Shown here piece after piece: positions 8,298 to 16,324 of a stretch of DNA of 64,000 nucleotides. The DNA is from an uncultured Oscillospiraceae bacterium. Its GTDB lineage: Bacteria; Bacillota; Clostridia; Oscillospirales; Oscillospiraceae. Location: contig CANQRM010000011.1 in the NCBI GenBank assembly GCA_947626265.1, forward strand, positions 32,867-96,866, in the 5' to 3' direction. The notes beneath the pieces were generated by a model that made no database searches, was not told where the DNA came from, and saw only the letters and a program-made list of their open reading frames with translations. The position numbers were made by a program, and so were the translations under genes. How positions within the stretch are numbered: position 1 is the stretch's first letter; each line of letters begins with the position of its first letter.

Positions 8298-9878
8298 ATG
8301 GAAAATATAGAAGAAAGATATGAGCTGGCTGGTCCCGGCATCGACGACGCCGGGGAGGCCTCCTATAACTTCCTCACGGCGGAAAAGGTGGAGCGGAAGG
8401 ACGCCCTCCGGGTCCGTCTGGCCCTGGAGGAGGCGCTGCTGCGCTACCGGGACGAGGGGACGGCGGAGGGGTTCACCCTGCGCTGCCGCCGGCGTTTCCG
8501 TGCCCCGCGGGTGGAGCTTACCGTGCCCGGCCCGTCTCTGGACCCCCTGGCGGAGGAGGACCAGCTTGACAGCGGCGCTCTGACGGGCATGATGGCCCAG
8601 ATGGGTCTCGCGCCCCTGTGGCAGTACAAGGACGGGGCGAACCGCGTCCTCTTTACCCCCAAGCGAAAGAAACGTTCCCTCATGGGCTCTCTGGTCGTCG
8701 CCCTGGTGCTGGCGGTGGTGCTGGGGCATCTGTGCCGTTTCCTGCCGGAGGCGGTCCGGCTGGGACTTTTGGATAAGGTGGTCACGCCGGTGTTCGACAC
8801 CTTTATGGGCCTTCTCACCGCCATATCCGGTCCCATGATATTCCTCTCCGTGACATGGGGCATCTGCTGCATCGGCGACGTGGCCTCCTTCGGCCGCATC
8901 GGCAAGCGGATGATCACTATGTTCATCCTGCTCACCGTCATACTGTCGGTCGTCGGTGGGGCAGCCGTGCTGCCCTTCTTCCCCGTGACCGCGGGGGGCG
9001 GCCAGGCCTTTGACCCATCGGAGCTGCTGGACATGGTGCTGGACATCGTACCGTCCAACTTCTTCACCCCCTTCACGGAGGGCAACCCCCTGCAGATCAT
9101 CTTCGTGGCGGTGCTCATCGGCATAGCGCTGCTACTGTTGGGAGAGAAGGTCTCCGTGGCGTCCACGTTCGTGGAGCAGTCCAACTATGTGGTCCAGCTC
9201 ATCATGGAGGCGGTCAGCTCCCTGGTCCCCTTGTTCGTGTTCGGCAGCGTCTTCAGGATGTTTTTGGGCAACGAGTTCCGGCTCCTTGCCCGGTCCTATA
9301 AGATCATCCCCGTCGTAGTCCTGGCCACAGCGGTGGTGATGGTATGCAGCCTGGCGATCGTGTGTGTCCGGCGGAAGGTCGGGCCCATGATCCTTCTCAA
9401 GAAGACCATGCCCACCTTCCTCATCGGCCTGAGTACGGCATCCTCTGTGGCGGCCTTTCCCACCAACCAGGAGTGCTGCGAGAGAAAACTGGGCATAGAC
9501 GAGAAGATCACCCGCTTCGGCATCCCGTTGGGGCAGGTCATATACATGCCCGGCGCGTCGGTGCTGTTTCTGGTGGCGGGCTTTTGTATGGCGGAGACAT
9601 ACGGCGTGGCCATCACCCCTGCGTGGCTGCTGACGGCGCTTTTCATCTGCGTGATGCTGGCCATCGCGGCCCCGCCGGTGCCGGGGTCTACGCTCACGTG
9701 CTACACGCTGCTGTTCACCCAGCTGGGCATGCCCATGGAGGCCGTGGCCATCATGACGGCCCTGAACGTGATATTGGAGTTCCTCGCCACGGCGTCGGAC
9801 CTTTTCTGCCTGCAGATGGCGCTGACGGACCTGGGCGGCTCGCTGGATATGCTGGATACCGAGACTTTGCGGAATTAG
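8298..9878 (+). CDS. Dicarboxylate/amino acid:cation symporter with N-terminal anti-sigma-ATPase-like domain (copy 1)
   Basis: Residues about 130-520 are a DAACS-family (GltP/DctA-like) Na+ or H+ symporter. The serine-rich re-entrant motif STASSVAAFPTNQECC (about 376) and the C-terminal PVPGSTLTCYTLLFTQLG segment are visible, with about eight hydrophobic helices. The first 120 residues are soluble. They resemble a degenerate histidine-kinase-like ATPase of the RsbW type (ALRVRLALEEALLRYRD in place of the N-box; GANRVLF at the end) and end in the basic stretch KRKKRS before the first helix. The usual family has no such domain. A paralogue about 88% identical by eye follows. The fusion's role is unknown; it might gate transport by nucleotide or protein binding. 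Confidence 0.85.
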   Translation: MENIEERYELAGPGIDDAGEASYNFLTAEKVERKDALRVRLALEEALLRYRDEGTAEGFTLRCRRRFRAPRVELTVPGPSLDPLAEEDQLDSGALTGMMAQMGLAPLWQYKDGANRVLFTPKRKKRSLMGSLVVALVLAVVLGHLCRFLPEAVRLGLLDKVVTPVFDTFMGLLTAISGPMIFLSVTWGICCIGDVASFGRIGKRMITMFILLTVILSVVGGAAVLPFFPVTAGGGQAFDPSELLDMVLDIVPSNFFTPFTEGNPLQIIFVAVLIGIALLLLGEKVSVASTFVEQSNYVVQLIMEAVSSLVPLFVFGSVFRMFLGNEFRLLARSYKIIPVVVLATAVVMVCSLAIVCVRRKVGPMILLKKTMPTFLIGLSTASSVAAFPTNQECCERKLGIDEKITRFGIPLGQVIYMPGASVLFLVAGFCMAETYGVAITPAWLLTALFICVMLAIAAPPVPGSTLTCYTLLFTQLGMPMEAVAIMTALNVILEFLATASDLFCLQMALTDLGGSLDMLDTETLRN

Positions 9879-9905
9879 ACATAGTAAAGAGAACGGACAT
9901 GAAAA

Positions 9906-9938
9906 GAGGGCGGGGCCGCGCAGGTCCCGCCCTCTCCC
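9906..9938. terminator. Hairpin after first symporter gene
   Basis: GAGGGCGGG and CCCGCCCTC form a stem around an 11-base loop. The minus-strand side is followed by TTTTC; the plus-strand side has no U tract, so termination of the symporter transcript is uncertain. Confidence 0.4.
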
Positions 9939-9970
9939 TGTGCACCCGGGCGGCTGGATGGCGTAAACGG

Positions 9971-10012
9971 CAGGTTTGACTGCGAAAACGTCAGATTTGA
10001 CTGCGAAAACGT
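9971..10012 (+). repeat. Tandem 21-bp direct repeat between the two symporter genes
   Basis: Two exact-length units, CAGGTTTGACTGCGAAAACGT and CAGATTTGACTGCGAAAACGT, differ by one base. Twenty-one bases is two helical turns, so a protein could bind both on the same face. An extended -10 promoter (TTGAAG 10026-10031, TGATAAAGT to 10054) follows. Confidence 0.7.
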
Positions 10013-10025
10013 CAACCGCCATGCG

Positions 10026-10054
10026 TTGAAGGTGCTTTCGCGGCGTGATAAAGT
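10026..10054 (+). promoter_or_regulatory. Extended -10 promoter for second symporter
   Basis: TTGAAG, 17-base spacer, then TAAAGT preceded by TGA as an extended -10. It lies 32 bases ahead of the ATG and directly after the 21-bp repeats. Confidence 0.45.
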
Positions 10055-10085
10055 TAAAAAGATCATTTAAGGGGAGGGCTGCCCG

Positions 10086-11666
10086 ATGGAGAGCGTGGAA
10101 GAGAGATATGATCTGACCGGACCCGGCATCGACGACGCCGGGGAGGCCGCATATAACTTCCTCACAGCGGAAAAAGTGGAGCGGAAGGACGCCCTGCGGG
10201 TCTGCCTGGCCATGGAGGAGGCGCTGCTGCGCTATCGGGACGGGGGAACGGCGGAGAGCTTCGCCCTCCGCTGCCGCCGGCGCTTCCGTGCCCCGCGGGT
10301 GGAGCTTACCGTGCCCGGCCCGTCCCTGGACCCTCTGGCGGAGGAGGACCGGCCCGACAGCGACGCCCTGACGGGCATGATGGCCCACATGGGTCTGGCG
10401 CCCCTGTGGCAGTACAAGGACGGGGTGAACCGTGTTCTCTTTACCCCCAAGCGGAAGAAACGTTCCCTCATGGCCTCCCTGGTCTTCGCCCTGGTGCTGG
10501 CTGTGGTATTGGGTCATCTGTGCCGTTTCCTGCCGGAGACGGTCCGGCTGGGGCTTTCGGATAAGCTGGTCACACCGGTGTTCGACACCTTTATGGGCCT
10601 TCTCACCGCCATATCCGGCCCCATGATATTTCTCTCGGTCACCTGGGGCATCTGCTGCATCGGCGACGTGGCCTCCTTTGGCCGCATCGGCAAGCGGATG
10701 ATCACTATGTTCATCCTGCTCACCGTCATACTGTCGGCCGTCGGTGGGGCGGCCATGCTGCCCTTCTTCCCCGTGGCCGCGGGGGACGGCCATACCTTCG
10801 ACCCGTCGGAGCTGTTGGACATGGTGCTGGACATCGTGCCGAACAATTTCTTCACGCCCTTCACGGAGGGCAACCCCCTGCAGATCATCTTCGTGGCGGT
10901 GCTCGTCGGCTTGACGCTGCTGCTCCTGGGGGAGAAGGCCTCCGTAGCGGCCGCGTTCGTGGAGCAGTCCAACTACATGGTCCAGCTCATCATGGAGGCG
11001 GTCAGCTCCCTGATCCCCGTGTTCGTGTTCGGCAGCGTCTTCAGGATGTTCCTGGGGGACGAGTTCCGGCTCCTGGCTCAGTCCTATGAGATCGTCCCCG
11101 TCATGGTCCTGGGGTTGGCGGTGGTCATGGTATGCAGCTTGGGCCTGGTGTGCCTGCGGTGGAAGGTCAGGCCCGTGACGGTGCTGAAAAAGACCATGCC
11201 CACCTTCCTCATCGGCCTGAGCACCGCGTCCTCTGTGGCGGCCTATCCCACCAACCAGGAGTGCTGCGAAAAGCAGCTGGGCATAGACGATAAGATCACC
11301 CGCTTCGGCATCCCCCTGGGGCAGGTCATATACATGCCCGGCGCGTCGGTGCAGCTTCTGGTGTCAGGTTTATGCATGGCGGAGATATACGGTGTGGCCA
11401 TCACGCCCGCGTGGCTGCTGACGGCGCTTTTCATCTGCGTGATGCTGGCCATCGCGGCGCCGCCGGTGCCGGGGGCGCCGCTGACATGCTACACGCTGCT
11501 GTTCACCCAGCTGGGCATACCCATGGAGGCCGTGGCCATCATGACGGCCCTGAATGTGATATTGGAATTCCTCTCCACGGCGGCGAACCTGTTCTGCCTG
11601 CAGATGGCGCTGACGGACCTGGGCGGCTCGCTGGAGATGCTGGATATGGAGACTTTGAGAAGCTGA
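10086..11666 (+). CDS. Dicarboxylate/amino acid:cation symporter with N-terminal anti-sigma-ATPase-like domain (copy 2)
   Basis: Tandem paralogue of the preceding gene with identical length (526 residues) and no indels. It has the same soluble N-terminal domain (ALRVCLAMEEALLRYRD, GVNRVLF), KRKKRS junction and DAACS transporter core with STASSVAAYPTNQECC and PVPGAPLTCYTLLFTQLG. Differences cluster in transmembrane residues such as VGLTLLLLGEKASVAAAF, so substrate range may differ. The ribosome site is GGGGAGGG. A strong bidirectional terminator follows. Gene duplication with a preserved odd fusion suggests the N-terminal domain is under selection rather than an annotation accident. Confidence 0.85.
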   Translation: MESVEERYDLTGPGIDDAGEAAYNFLTAEKVERKDALRVCLAMEEALLRYRDGGTAESFALRCRRRFRAPRVELTVPGPSLDPLAEEDRPDSDALTGMMAHMGLAPLWQYKDGVNRVLFTPKRKKRSLMASLVFALVLAVVLGHLCRFLPETVRLGLSDKLVTPVFDTFMGLLTAISGPMIFLSVTWGICCIGDVASFGRIGKRMITMFILLTVILSAVGGAAMLPFFPVAAGDGHTFDPSELLDMVLDIVPNNFFTPFTEGNPLQIIFVAVLVGLTLLLLGEKASVAAAFVEQSNYMVQLIMEAVSSLIPVFVFGSVFRMFLGDEFRLLAQSYEIVPVMVLGLAVVMVCSLGLVCLRWKVRPVTVLKKTMPTFLIGLSTASSVAAYPTNQECCEKQLGIDDKITRFGIPLGQVIYMPGASVQLLVSGLCMAEIYGVAITPAWLLTALFICVMLAIAAPPVPGAPLTCYTLLFTQLGIPMEAVAIMTALNVILEFLSTAANLFCLQMALTDLGGSLEMLDMETLRS

Positions 11667-11687
11667 CATCGAAAAGAGATCGGCAAG

Positions 11688-11717
11688 AAAAAACAGGCGC
11701 GGCGCGCCTGTTTTTTT
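11688..11717. terminator. Rho-independent terminator
   Basis: A perfect 13-bp stem (AAAAAACAGGCGC and GCGCCTGTTTTTT) with loop GGC and a T7 tract closes the second symporter gene; it can work in both directions. Confidence 0.9.
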
Positions 11718-11797
11718 CTTGCCCTTGCCGGGGATGGACGGGACGGGCGGAATGTGATATAGTTGTGCGCGGATGAATTTTCGCAGGAGGCGTTCCT

Positions 11798-12574
11798 ATG
11801 CTCTTAAAGCGCGACATGCTCTTCACACCCGCGGGGAAAAACCGCCCGCTGCACATCTGGCTGCCGGAGGGGTACGAGAGCTCCGGCGAGCGCTATCCGG
11901 TCATGTATTTCTTCGACGGGCACAACCTCTTCTCCGACGCGGACGCTACCTTCGGCAAGAGCTGGGGCCTGGCCGATTTTCTCCAGCGCTGGGAAAAGCC
12001 AATCATCATAGTGGGCATTGAGTGCGGCCACGAAGGGAACGAGCGGCTCTACGAATACTGCCCCTACCACTTCACGGGCAAGTTCTGGGGCGACATCCAG
12101 GGCACCGGGGCGGCGACCATGGACTTCATGGCCTACGAGCTGAAGCCCATGATCGATAGGGAGTATCGCACCTATCCCTTCCGGGAGGCAACGGCCATCG
12201 GCGGGTCCTCCATGGGCGGGCTCATGAGCCTCTACGCCGCCGTGAAATATAACGGCGTCTACTCCAAGGCCGCCTGTGTGTCCAGCTCCATCTCCCCCTG
12301 CATGCCCGCTCTGCGGGCGGATATCCGGGCGGCGGACATGGACCCGGACACCCGGGTCTATCTCTCCTGGGGCACGAAGGAGGCCAACAGCCGCCGCAGC
12401 CACATGGGGGACTACGAGACCCCCACGGCGAAGAACAACCTCGCCGTGGCCCGGCTGCTGGAGGAGAAGGGCGCCCTCACCCGGGTCGTCTGCCAGCAGG
12501 GCGGCAATCACAACGAGGCCAGCTGGGAACAGCTGGTGCCGGGATTCATGGACTTTTTGTGGCTGGACAGATAA
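11798..12574 (+). CDS. Esterase (alpha/beta hydrolase, esterase D/Fes family)
   Basis: A 258-residue alpha/beta hydrolase of the putative-esterase (PF00756) type. It has an N-terminal beta strand RPLHIWLPEGYE, the oxyanion region YFFDGHNLF, the nucleophile elbow GGSSMGG (Ser near residue 132) and a C-terminal GGNHNEASW carrying the probable catalytic His. No signal peptide, so cytoplasmic. Family members hydrolyse acyl or siderophore esters; substrate unknown. Ribosome site GCAGGAGG. The MATE gene starts 15 bases downstream, so the two probably share a transcript and may handle one compound by cleavage and export. Confidence 0.88.
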   Translation: MLLKRDMLFTPAGKNRPLHIWLPEGYESSGERYPVMYFFDGHNLFSDADATFGKSWGLADFLQRWEKPIIIVGIECGHEGNERLYEYCPYHFTGKFWGDIQGTGAATMDFMAYELKPMIDREYRTYPFREATAIGGSSMGGLMSLYAAVKYNGVYSKAACVSSSISPCMPALRADIRAADMDPDTRVYLSWGTKEANSRRSHMGDYETPTAKNNLAVARLLEEKGALTRVVCQQGGNHNEASWEQLVPGFMDFLWLDR

Positions 12575-12589
12575 AGAAGGCGATCTTAC

Positions 12590-14056
12590 ATGGTCAAGGC
12601 AAAACGGCGATACACGCTCTTCACGGCGCGGCAGCTCCTCTGGCTGGTGCTGCCCATCGTGATCGAGCAGATATTTTCCACCTCCCTGGGCTTTTTCGAC
12701 TCCCTGATGGTGTCCAACATCCGCGCCGCCCAGGCGGTGCGGAGCAACGCCAGCAACGCCATCGGCAACGTGGACTACATCAACAACCTCATCATCCAGC
12801 TCTTCTCCGCCTTCGCCACCGGCGGCGCCATCGTCACCTCCCAGGCCCTGGGGGCGGGCGACAGGCCCCGGGCCAACAAGGTGGCAAAGCAGCTGCTGGC
12901 CCTGGTGGTGTGCATCTCTCTGGCCGTGGGCGGGGCCTGCCTCATCCTCAGCAAGCCCATCCTGGCGCTATTTTACGGCAATGTGGACAGCTCCACCTTC
13001 GCCTACCAGCGGACATACTTTTACGTCACTGCCGCCTCCTTCCCGTTCATCGGCCTGTTCAACGCCTGCGCGGCGCTGCTGCGGGCGCAGAGAAAGAGCT
13101 TCTCCTCCATGGCCAGCGCGGCCATCAGCTGCGTGCTGAATGTGGGGCTGAACGCCCTGTTTTTGTTCGTGTTCAATATGGGCGTCCTCGGCGCGGGGCT
13201 GGCCACTCTCTTCTGCCGGGCCATCCCGGCGCTCTTCATGCTGGGGCTGCTGGCCCGGAAGGACAACCCCGTGCGGGTGCGGATATGGGAGCGGTTCCGC
13301 TTCGACGGGGCGATGATCAAGAGCATCCTGGCTCTGGCCGTCCCCAGCGGCGTGGAGTCGGCCCTCTTCCAGCTGGGCAAGCTCATGACCAACACCTTCG
13401 TGAACGCGGCCGTGTACGCCACCGGCGCCAAGAGCCTCACTGGCCTGGACGAGGCGGGAAGGGTCATCCATATCAATATCCAGGCCAACGGCAACACCAT
13501 CGCCAACCAGATCAACAACTTCGCCTCGGTGGTGGGCGGCGGCGTGGGCACCTCCTGCCTCACGGTCATCGGCCAGGCGGTGGGCGCCGGCGACCCGGAC
13601 CAGGTCAAGTACTACATGAAACGGATGCTGGTCATATCCTATGCGGCAAACGCCCTCTGCGTGGGCACGTTCCTGGCGCTGACGACCTTCCTCACCGGGC
13701 TCTACGGCTACGTGGCCGAGGCGAAGGCCATCGGCCGGCAGTGCCTTTTATTCTGCCTGACGCTGCAATCTATCACCTACCCCCTCTCCTTCACCGCCCC
13801 GGGGATATTGAAGGCCACCAGCGACGTGAAGTACGTGATGTACAGCGCGGTCGCGTCCATGTTCCTCATGCGGGTGACGCTGGCCTTCCTGCTCACCACG
13901 GACCGCATCCCCGGCATGCCCCAGCTGGGCGCCATGGGCTACTGGATCGGCATGGGCTCCGACTGGGCGCTGCGCTCCGTCCTCTTCTCCGCGCGGCTCC
14001 TCTCGGGCCGGTGGAAAAAGGCGTCGGGGCTCATACGGGAGAATGGGACATCTTGA
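12590..14056 (+). CDS. MATE family efflux transporter
   Basis: A 488-residue polytopic protein of the MATE family. It starts ARQLLWLVLPIVIEQIFSTSLGFFDSLMVSNI, has the family's second-half repeat ILALAVPSGVESALFQLGKLMTN, and includes the inter-repeat QANGNTIANQINNFASVVGGGVGTSCLTVIGQAVGAGD. It is only distantly similar to the MATE protein at 5872. Predicted to export a cationic or amphipathic compound using an ion gradient. It follows the esterase gene closely and runs up to the ferritin promoter. Confidence 0.9.
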   Translation: MVKAKRRYTLFTARQLLWLVLPIVIEQIFSTSLGFFDSLMVSNIRAAQAVRSNASNAIGNVDYINNLIIQLFSAFATGGAIVTSQALGAGDRPRANKVAKQLLALVVCISLAVGGACLILSKPILALFYGNVDSSTFAYQRTYFYVTAASFPFIGLFNACAALLRAQRKSFSSMASAAISCVLNVGLNALFLFVFNMGVLGAGLATLFCRAIPALFMLGLLARKDNPVRVRIWERFRFDGAMIKSILALAVPSGVESALFQLGKLMTNTFVNAAVYATGAKSLTGLDEAGRVIHINIQANGNTIANQINNFASVVGGGVGTSCLTVIGQAVGAGDPDQVKYYMKRMLVISYAANALCVGTFLALTTFLTGLYGYVAEAKAIGRQCLLFCLTLQSITYPLSFTAPGILKATSDVKYVMYSAVASMFLMRVTLAFLLTTDRIPGMPQLGAMGYWIGMGSDWALRSVLFSARLLSGRWKKASGLIRENGTS

Positions 14057-14082
14057 TTTCCATAGGTCATTGGTAGTATAAT
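14053..14082 (+). promoter_or_regulatory. Promoter of ferritin gene
   Basis: TTGATT (14053-14058) and TATAAT (14077-14082) are separated by 18 bases; the predicted start is about 30 bases ahead of the ferritin ATG. Confidence 0.6.
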
Positions 14083-14119
14083 GCCTGTACCACATTTTTT
14101 TGGAAAAGAGGGTATTTTC

Positions 14120-14638
14120 ATGCTGGATAAAAAGATCGCCAAACTGCTGAACGAGCAGGTCAACAAGGAGCTCTATTCGGCCTATCTCTACCTTGACTTC
14201 GCCAACTACTACGCCGACGAGGGGCTGGACGGCTTCGCCCACTGGTATGAGGTCCAGGCCCAGGAGGAGCGGGACCATGCCTTCATGATCCGCCGGTACC
14301 TCATCAACAGCGGCGTGAAGGTGGAATTCCTGCCCATCGCCAAGCCCGACAAGGAGTTCAAAAACCACTTAGCCCCCCTGGAGGCGGGCTATGAGCACGA
14401 GCAGTACGTGACCTCCCTCATCACCGCCATCTACCACGAGGCCTTTGAGCAGAAGGACTACAAGACCATGCAGTTCCTCGACTGGTTCATCAAGGAGCAG
14501 GGCGAGGAGGAGACCAACGCCGACGACATGGTGAAGAAGATGAAGCTCTTCGGCACCGACGCCAAGGGCCTGTACGCCCTGAACCAGGAGCTGGCCGCCC
14601 GGGTCTATACCCCCTCCGCCACCGGCCCCGCCATGTGA
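14120..14638 (+). CDS. ftnA: Ferritin (non-haem iron storage)
   Basis: A 172-residue bacterial ferritin. Every ferroxidase-centre ligand of E. coli FtnA is at the same number: Glu17 (NKELYSAY), Glu50 and His53 (EERDHA), Glu94, and Gln127 with Glu130 (KEQGEEE). It oxidises Fe(II) and stores Fe(III) in a 24-mer shell in the cytoplasm. I chose the ATG at 14120 after GAAAAGAGGG; the longer frame upstream runs into the promoter. It is a single-gene unit with its own promoter and terminator. No Fur-like site is obvious. Confidence 0.95.
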   Translation: MLDKKIAKLLNEQVNKELYSAYLYLDFANYYADEGLDGFAHWYEVQAQEERDHAFMIRRYLINSGVKVEFLPIAKPDKEFKNHLAPLEAGYEHEQYVTSLITAIYHEAFEQKDYKTMQFLDWFIKEQGEEETNADDMVKKMKLFGTDAKGLYALNQELAARVYTPSATGPAM

Positions 14639-14654
14639 AAAGCTCTATACGGTG

Positions 14655-14697
14655 TAAAAAAGCACAGGTACGCACAATGCGTACCTGTGCTTTTTTA
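14655..14697. terminator. Strong bidirectional terminator after ferritin
   Basis: A 19-bp perfect stem (from AAAAAAGCACAGG to CCTGTGCTTTTTT) with a 3-base loop at 14675-14677. Confidence 0.92.
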
Positions 14698-14752
14698 TAG
14701 ACGAGTGGTGTCAGCTTACTTTGCAGCCCGTTCCGGGATGCTGGGCGGGCGG

Positions 14753-15121
14753 TTATTGGGCCTTCTTCAACTCTGAGACTTCCTGCATCAGAGACTTGAC
14801 GACGGACTTGAGGAAAACGACGTCATCCTCCAGGTTGTCGACCCGGCTTTTGGGGGCCAGGGTCTCCAAAAGCGTCTGGTGGCCCTCTGCCAGCAGCTGG
14901 AAGTTGGGCATAACGGCGGTTTCAATGTAGGCCATGATGCGGTTCTCCGAGGCATCGATCTTCGCCGTCATGCGTTCCTCGGTGGCGTCTATCTTCGCTG
15001 TCATGCGTTCCTCAGAGGCTGTGACAGCGGCGTCGATCTTCGCCGTCATGCGTTCCTCGGAAGCGGCGATAGAGGTGTCTATCAATTCTTTGATCGCTTG
15101 TAGGTCTTGCTTGTCTAACAT
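14753..15121 (-). CDS. Small coiled-coil protein with internal repeats
   Basis: A 122-residue protein of unknown function. Residues about 18-55 hold three or four near-repeats of the form ASEERMTAKID, matched at DNA level by repeats of about 27-33 bp between 14950 and 15060. The C-terminal part (VDNLEDDVVFLKSVVKSLMQEVSELKKA) is a leucine-zipper-like coiled coil. No signal peptide or membrane helix. The ATG at 15121 follows GGAGG. It shares the terminator region with ferritin in convergent layout. It may be a structural or oligomerisation protein; I do not recognise a named family. Confidence 0.65.
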   Translation of the reverse strand: MLDKQDLQAIKELIDTSIAASEERMTAKIDAAVTASEERMTAKIDATEERMTAKIDASENRIMAYIETAVMPNFQLLAEGHQTLLETLAPKSRVDNLEDDVVFLKSVVKSLMQEVSELKKAQ

Positions 15122-15263
15122 GGCATACCTCCAGAAGTGACCACCTGCTCCCTGACAAGAGCGGCGATCATTTCGCAAAATCAAGTTAGGCTGGCCGGAA
15201 CCGGCAGCGCTTTTTGCGCTTATAGTATAATCTCCGTATCTGAAATCGTCAAGTCCTTCCGCC

Positions 15264-16151
15264 TTACGGCAGCAGGGCCACCGCCGCCCGGACCGCCGGG
15301 CGCAGGGGCTCCGCGCGCCAGTAGATCACGTCGTCGAAGTAGAGATCGTCCACCGGGATGAGCCGGACATTGGGGTCGGAGACGATGCGGTTGTTTTCCG
15401 AGATGACGGATATGCCGATGCCTGCCTCCACGTAGAGAAGCAGCGTCTCGATGGAGGCGGCCTCCCGGATGATGCGGGGCTCGAACCCCGCCCGGCGGCA
15501 GACTTCCTGCAGCGTGCGAAAGCCCTGGGGCGTCTCCTCCTGGGAAAGAGCGATGAAGCTCTCGTCCCGGAGCATGGGCAGGGTCACCGTGTCGTGCTGG
15601 GCCATGGGGTCCCGGGCGTTGATGGCGATGACGCCCCGGCAGGTGCTCATGATGCGCCGGACCATGGACGCGGGGAGGGGCGGGGTGATGCCGCTGACCT
15701 CGCTGGTGACGATCATGTCCAGGCGCCCGGCGCCGAACTCCTGCCACAGCTTATGCATGCTGCACCGCTCCAGGCGCAGGAGGATATCCGGGTGCTCCTC
15801 CTGGAAACTCCTCAGCTGCTGGGGCACCATGGAGGACACGTTCACCCCCTCCAATACCCCCAGGGACAGGACGTTGTCCCGCTCCTGCTGCAGGGCCTGG
15901 GCCGCCAGCAGGGACTGGTCTATCTTGTCCAGCGCCTCGGACCACTCCTGGCTCAGGAGCCTTCCCGCCTCCGTGAGGCGCACCTGCTTGCCCACCCGGT
16001 GGAAAAGCCGCACCCCCGTGGTGTGCTCCAACTCGGCGATGCGCTTGCTCAAATTGGGCTGGGCCGTGTACAGCTCGTTGGCCGCCCGGGAGAAGTTCTC
16101 ATACCGGGCCGCCGTGATGAAATACCGGATGGCGTTCAGGGAAATGTTCAT
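15264..16151 (-). CDS. LysR-family transcriptional regulator
   Basis: A 295-residue LysR-type regulator. The N-terminal winged helix is clear (YFITAARYENFSRAANELYTAQPNLSKRIAELEHTTGVRLFHR, residues 9-52), followed by the linker helix and a periplasmic-binding-protein-like effector domain (about 90-290). It is divergent from the HAD/glycoside hydrolase operon, the usual position of a LysR regulator relative to its target. A candidate LysR box lies at 16233-16247. The ATG at 16151 lies 11 bases after GAGAGG; a GTG three codons upstream is an alternative start. The effector is unknown; a glucuronide- or aminosugar-derived compound is possible from context. Confidence 0.9.
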   Translation of the reverse strand: MNISLNAIRYFITAARYENFSRAANELYTAQPNLSKRIAELEHTTGVRLFHRVGKQVRLTEAGRLLSQEWSEALDKIDQSLLAAQALQQERDNVLSLGVLEGVNVSSMVPQQLRSFQEEHPDILLRLERCSMHKLWQEFGAGRLDMIVTSEVSGITPPLPASMVRRIMSTCRGVIAINARDPMAQHDTVTLPMLRDESFIALSQEETPQGFRTLQEVCRRAGFEPRIIREAASIETLLLYVEAGIGISVISENNRIVSDPNVRLIPVDDLYFDDVIYWRAEPLRPAVRAAVALLP

Positions 16152-16232
16152 ACCATACACATCCTCTCGGGAAAAGTATAGCATATTTATTCCCTTTTGT
16201 ATATATAAAAACGGAAAACAGATATTTCTTAT

Positions 16233-16254
16233 TTGTTTAATGAACAATTATAAT
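16233..16254 (+). promoter_or_regulatory. Candidate LysR box and -10 for the glycoside operon
   Basis: TTGTT and AACAA form an inverted repeat around TAATG (16233-16247), fitting the T-N11-A LysR consensus. TATAAT follows at 16249-16254, giving a plausible plus-strand promoter that the regulator would overlap. Confidence 0.5.
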
Positions 16255-16324
16255 AGGAGAATACAAGGCGTTTTTATGCAATTCTGATACTTCATACAGC
16301 GTTTCCCGTCGAAAGGAGGAGGCT

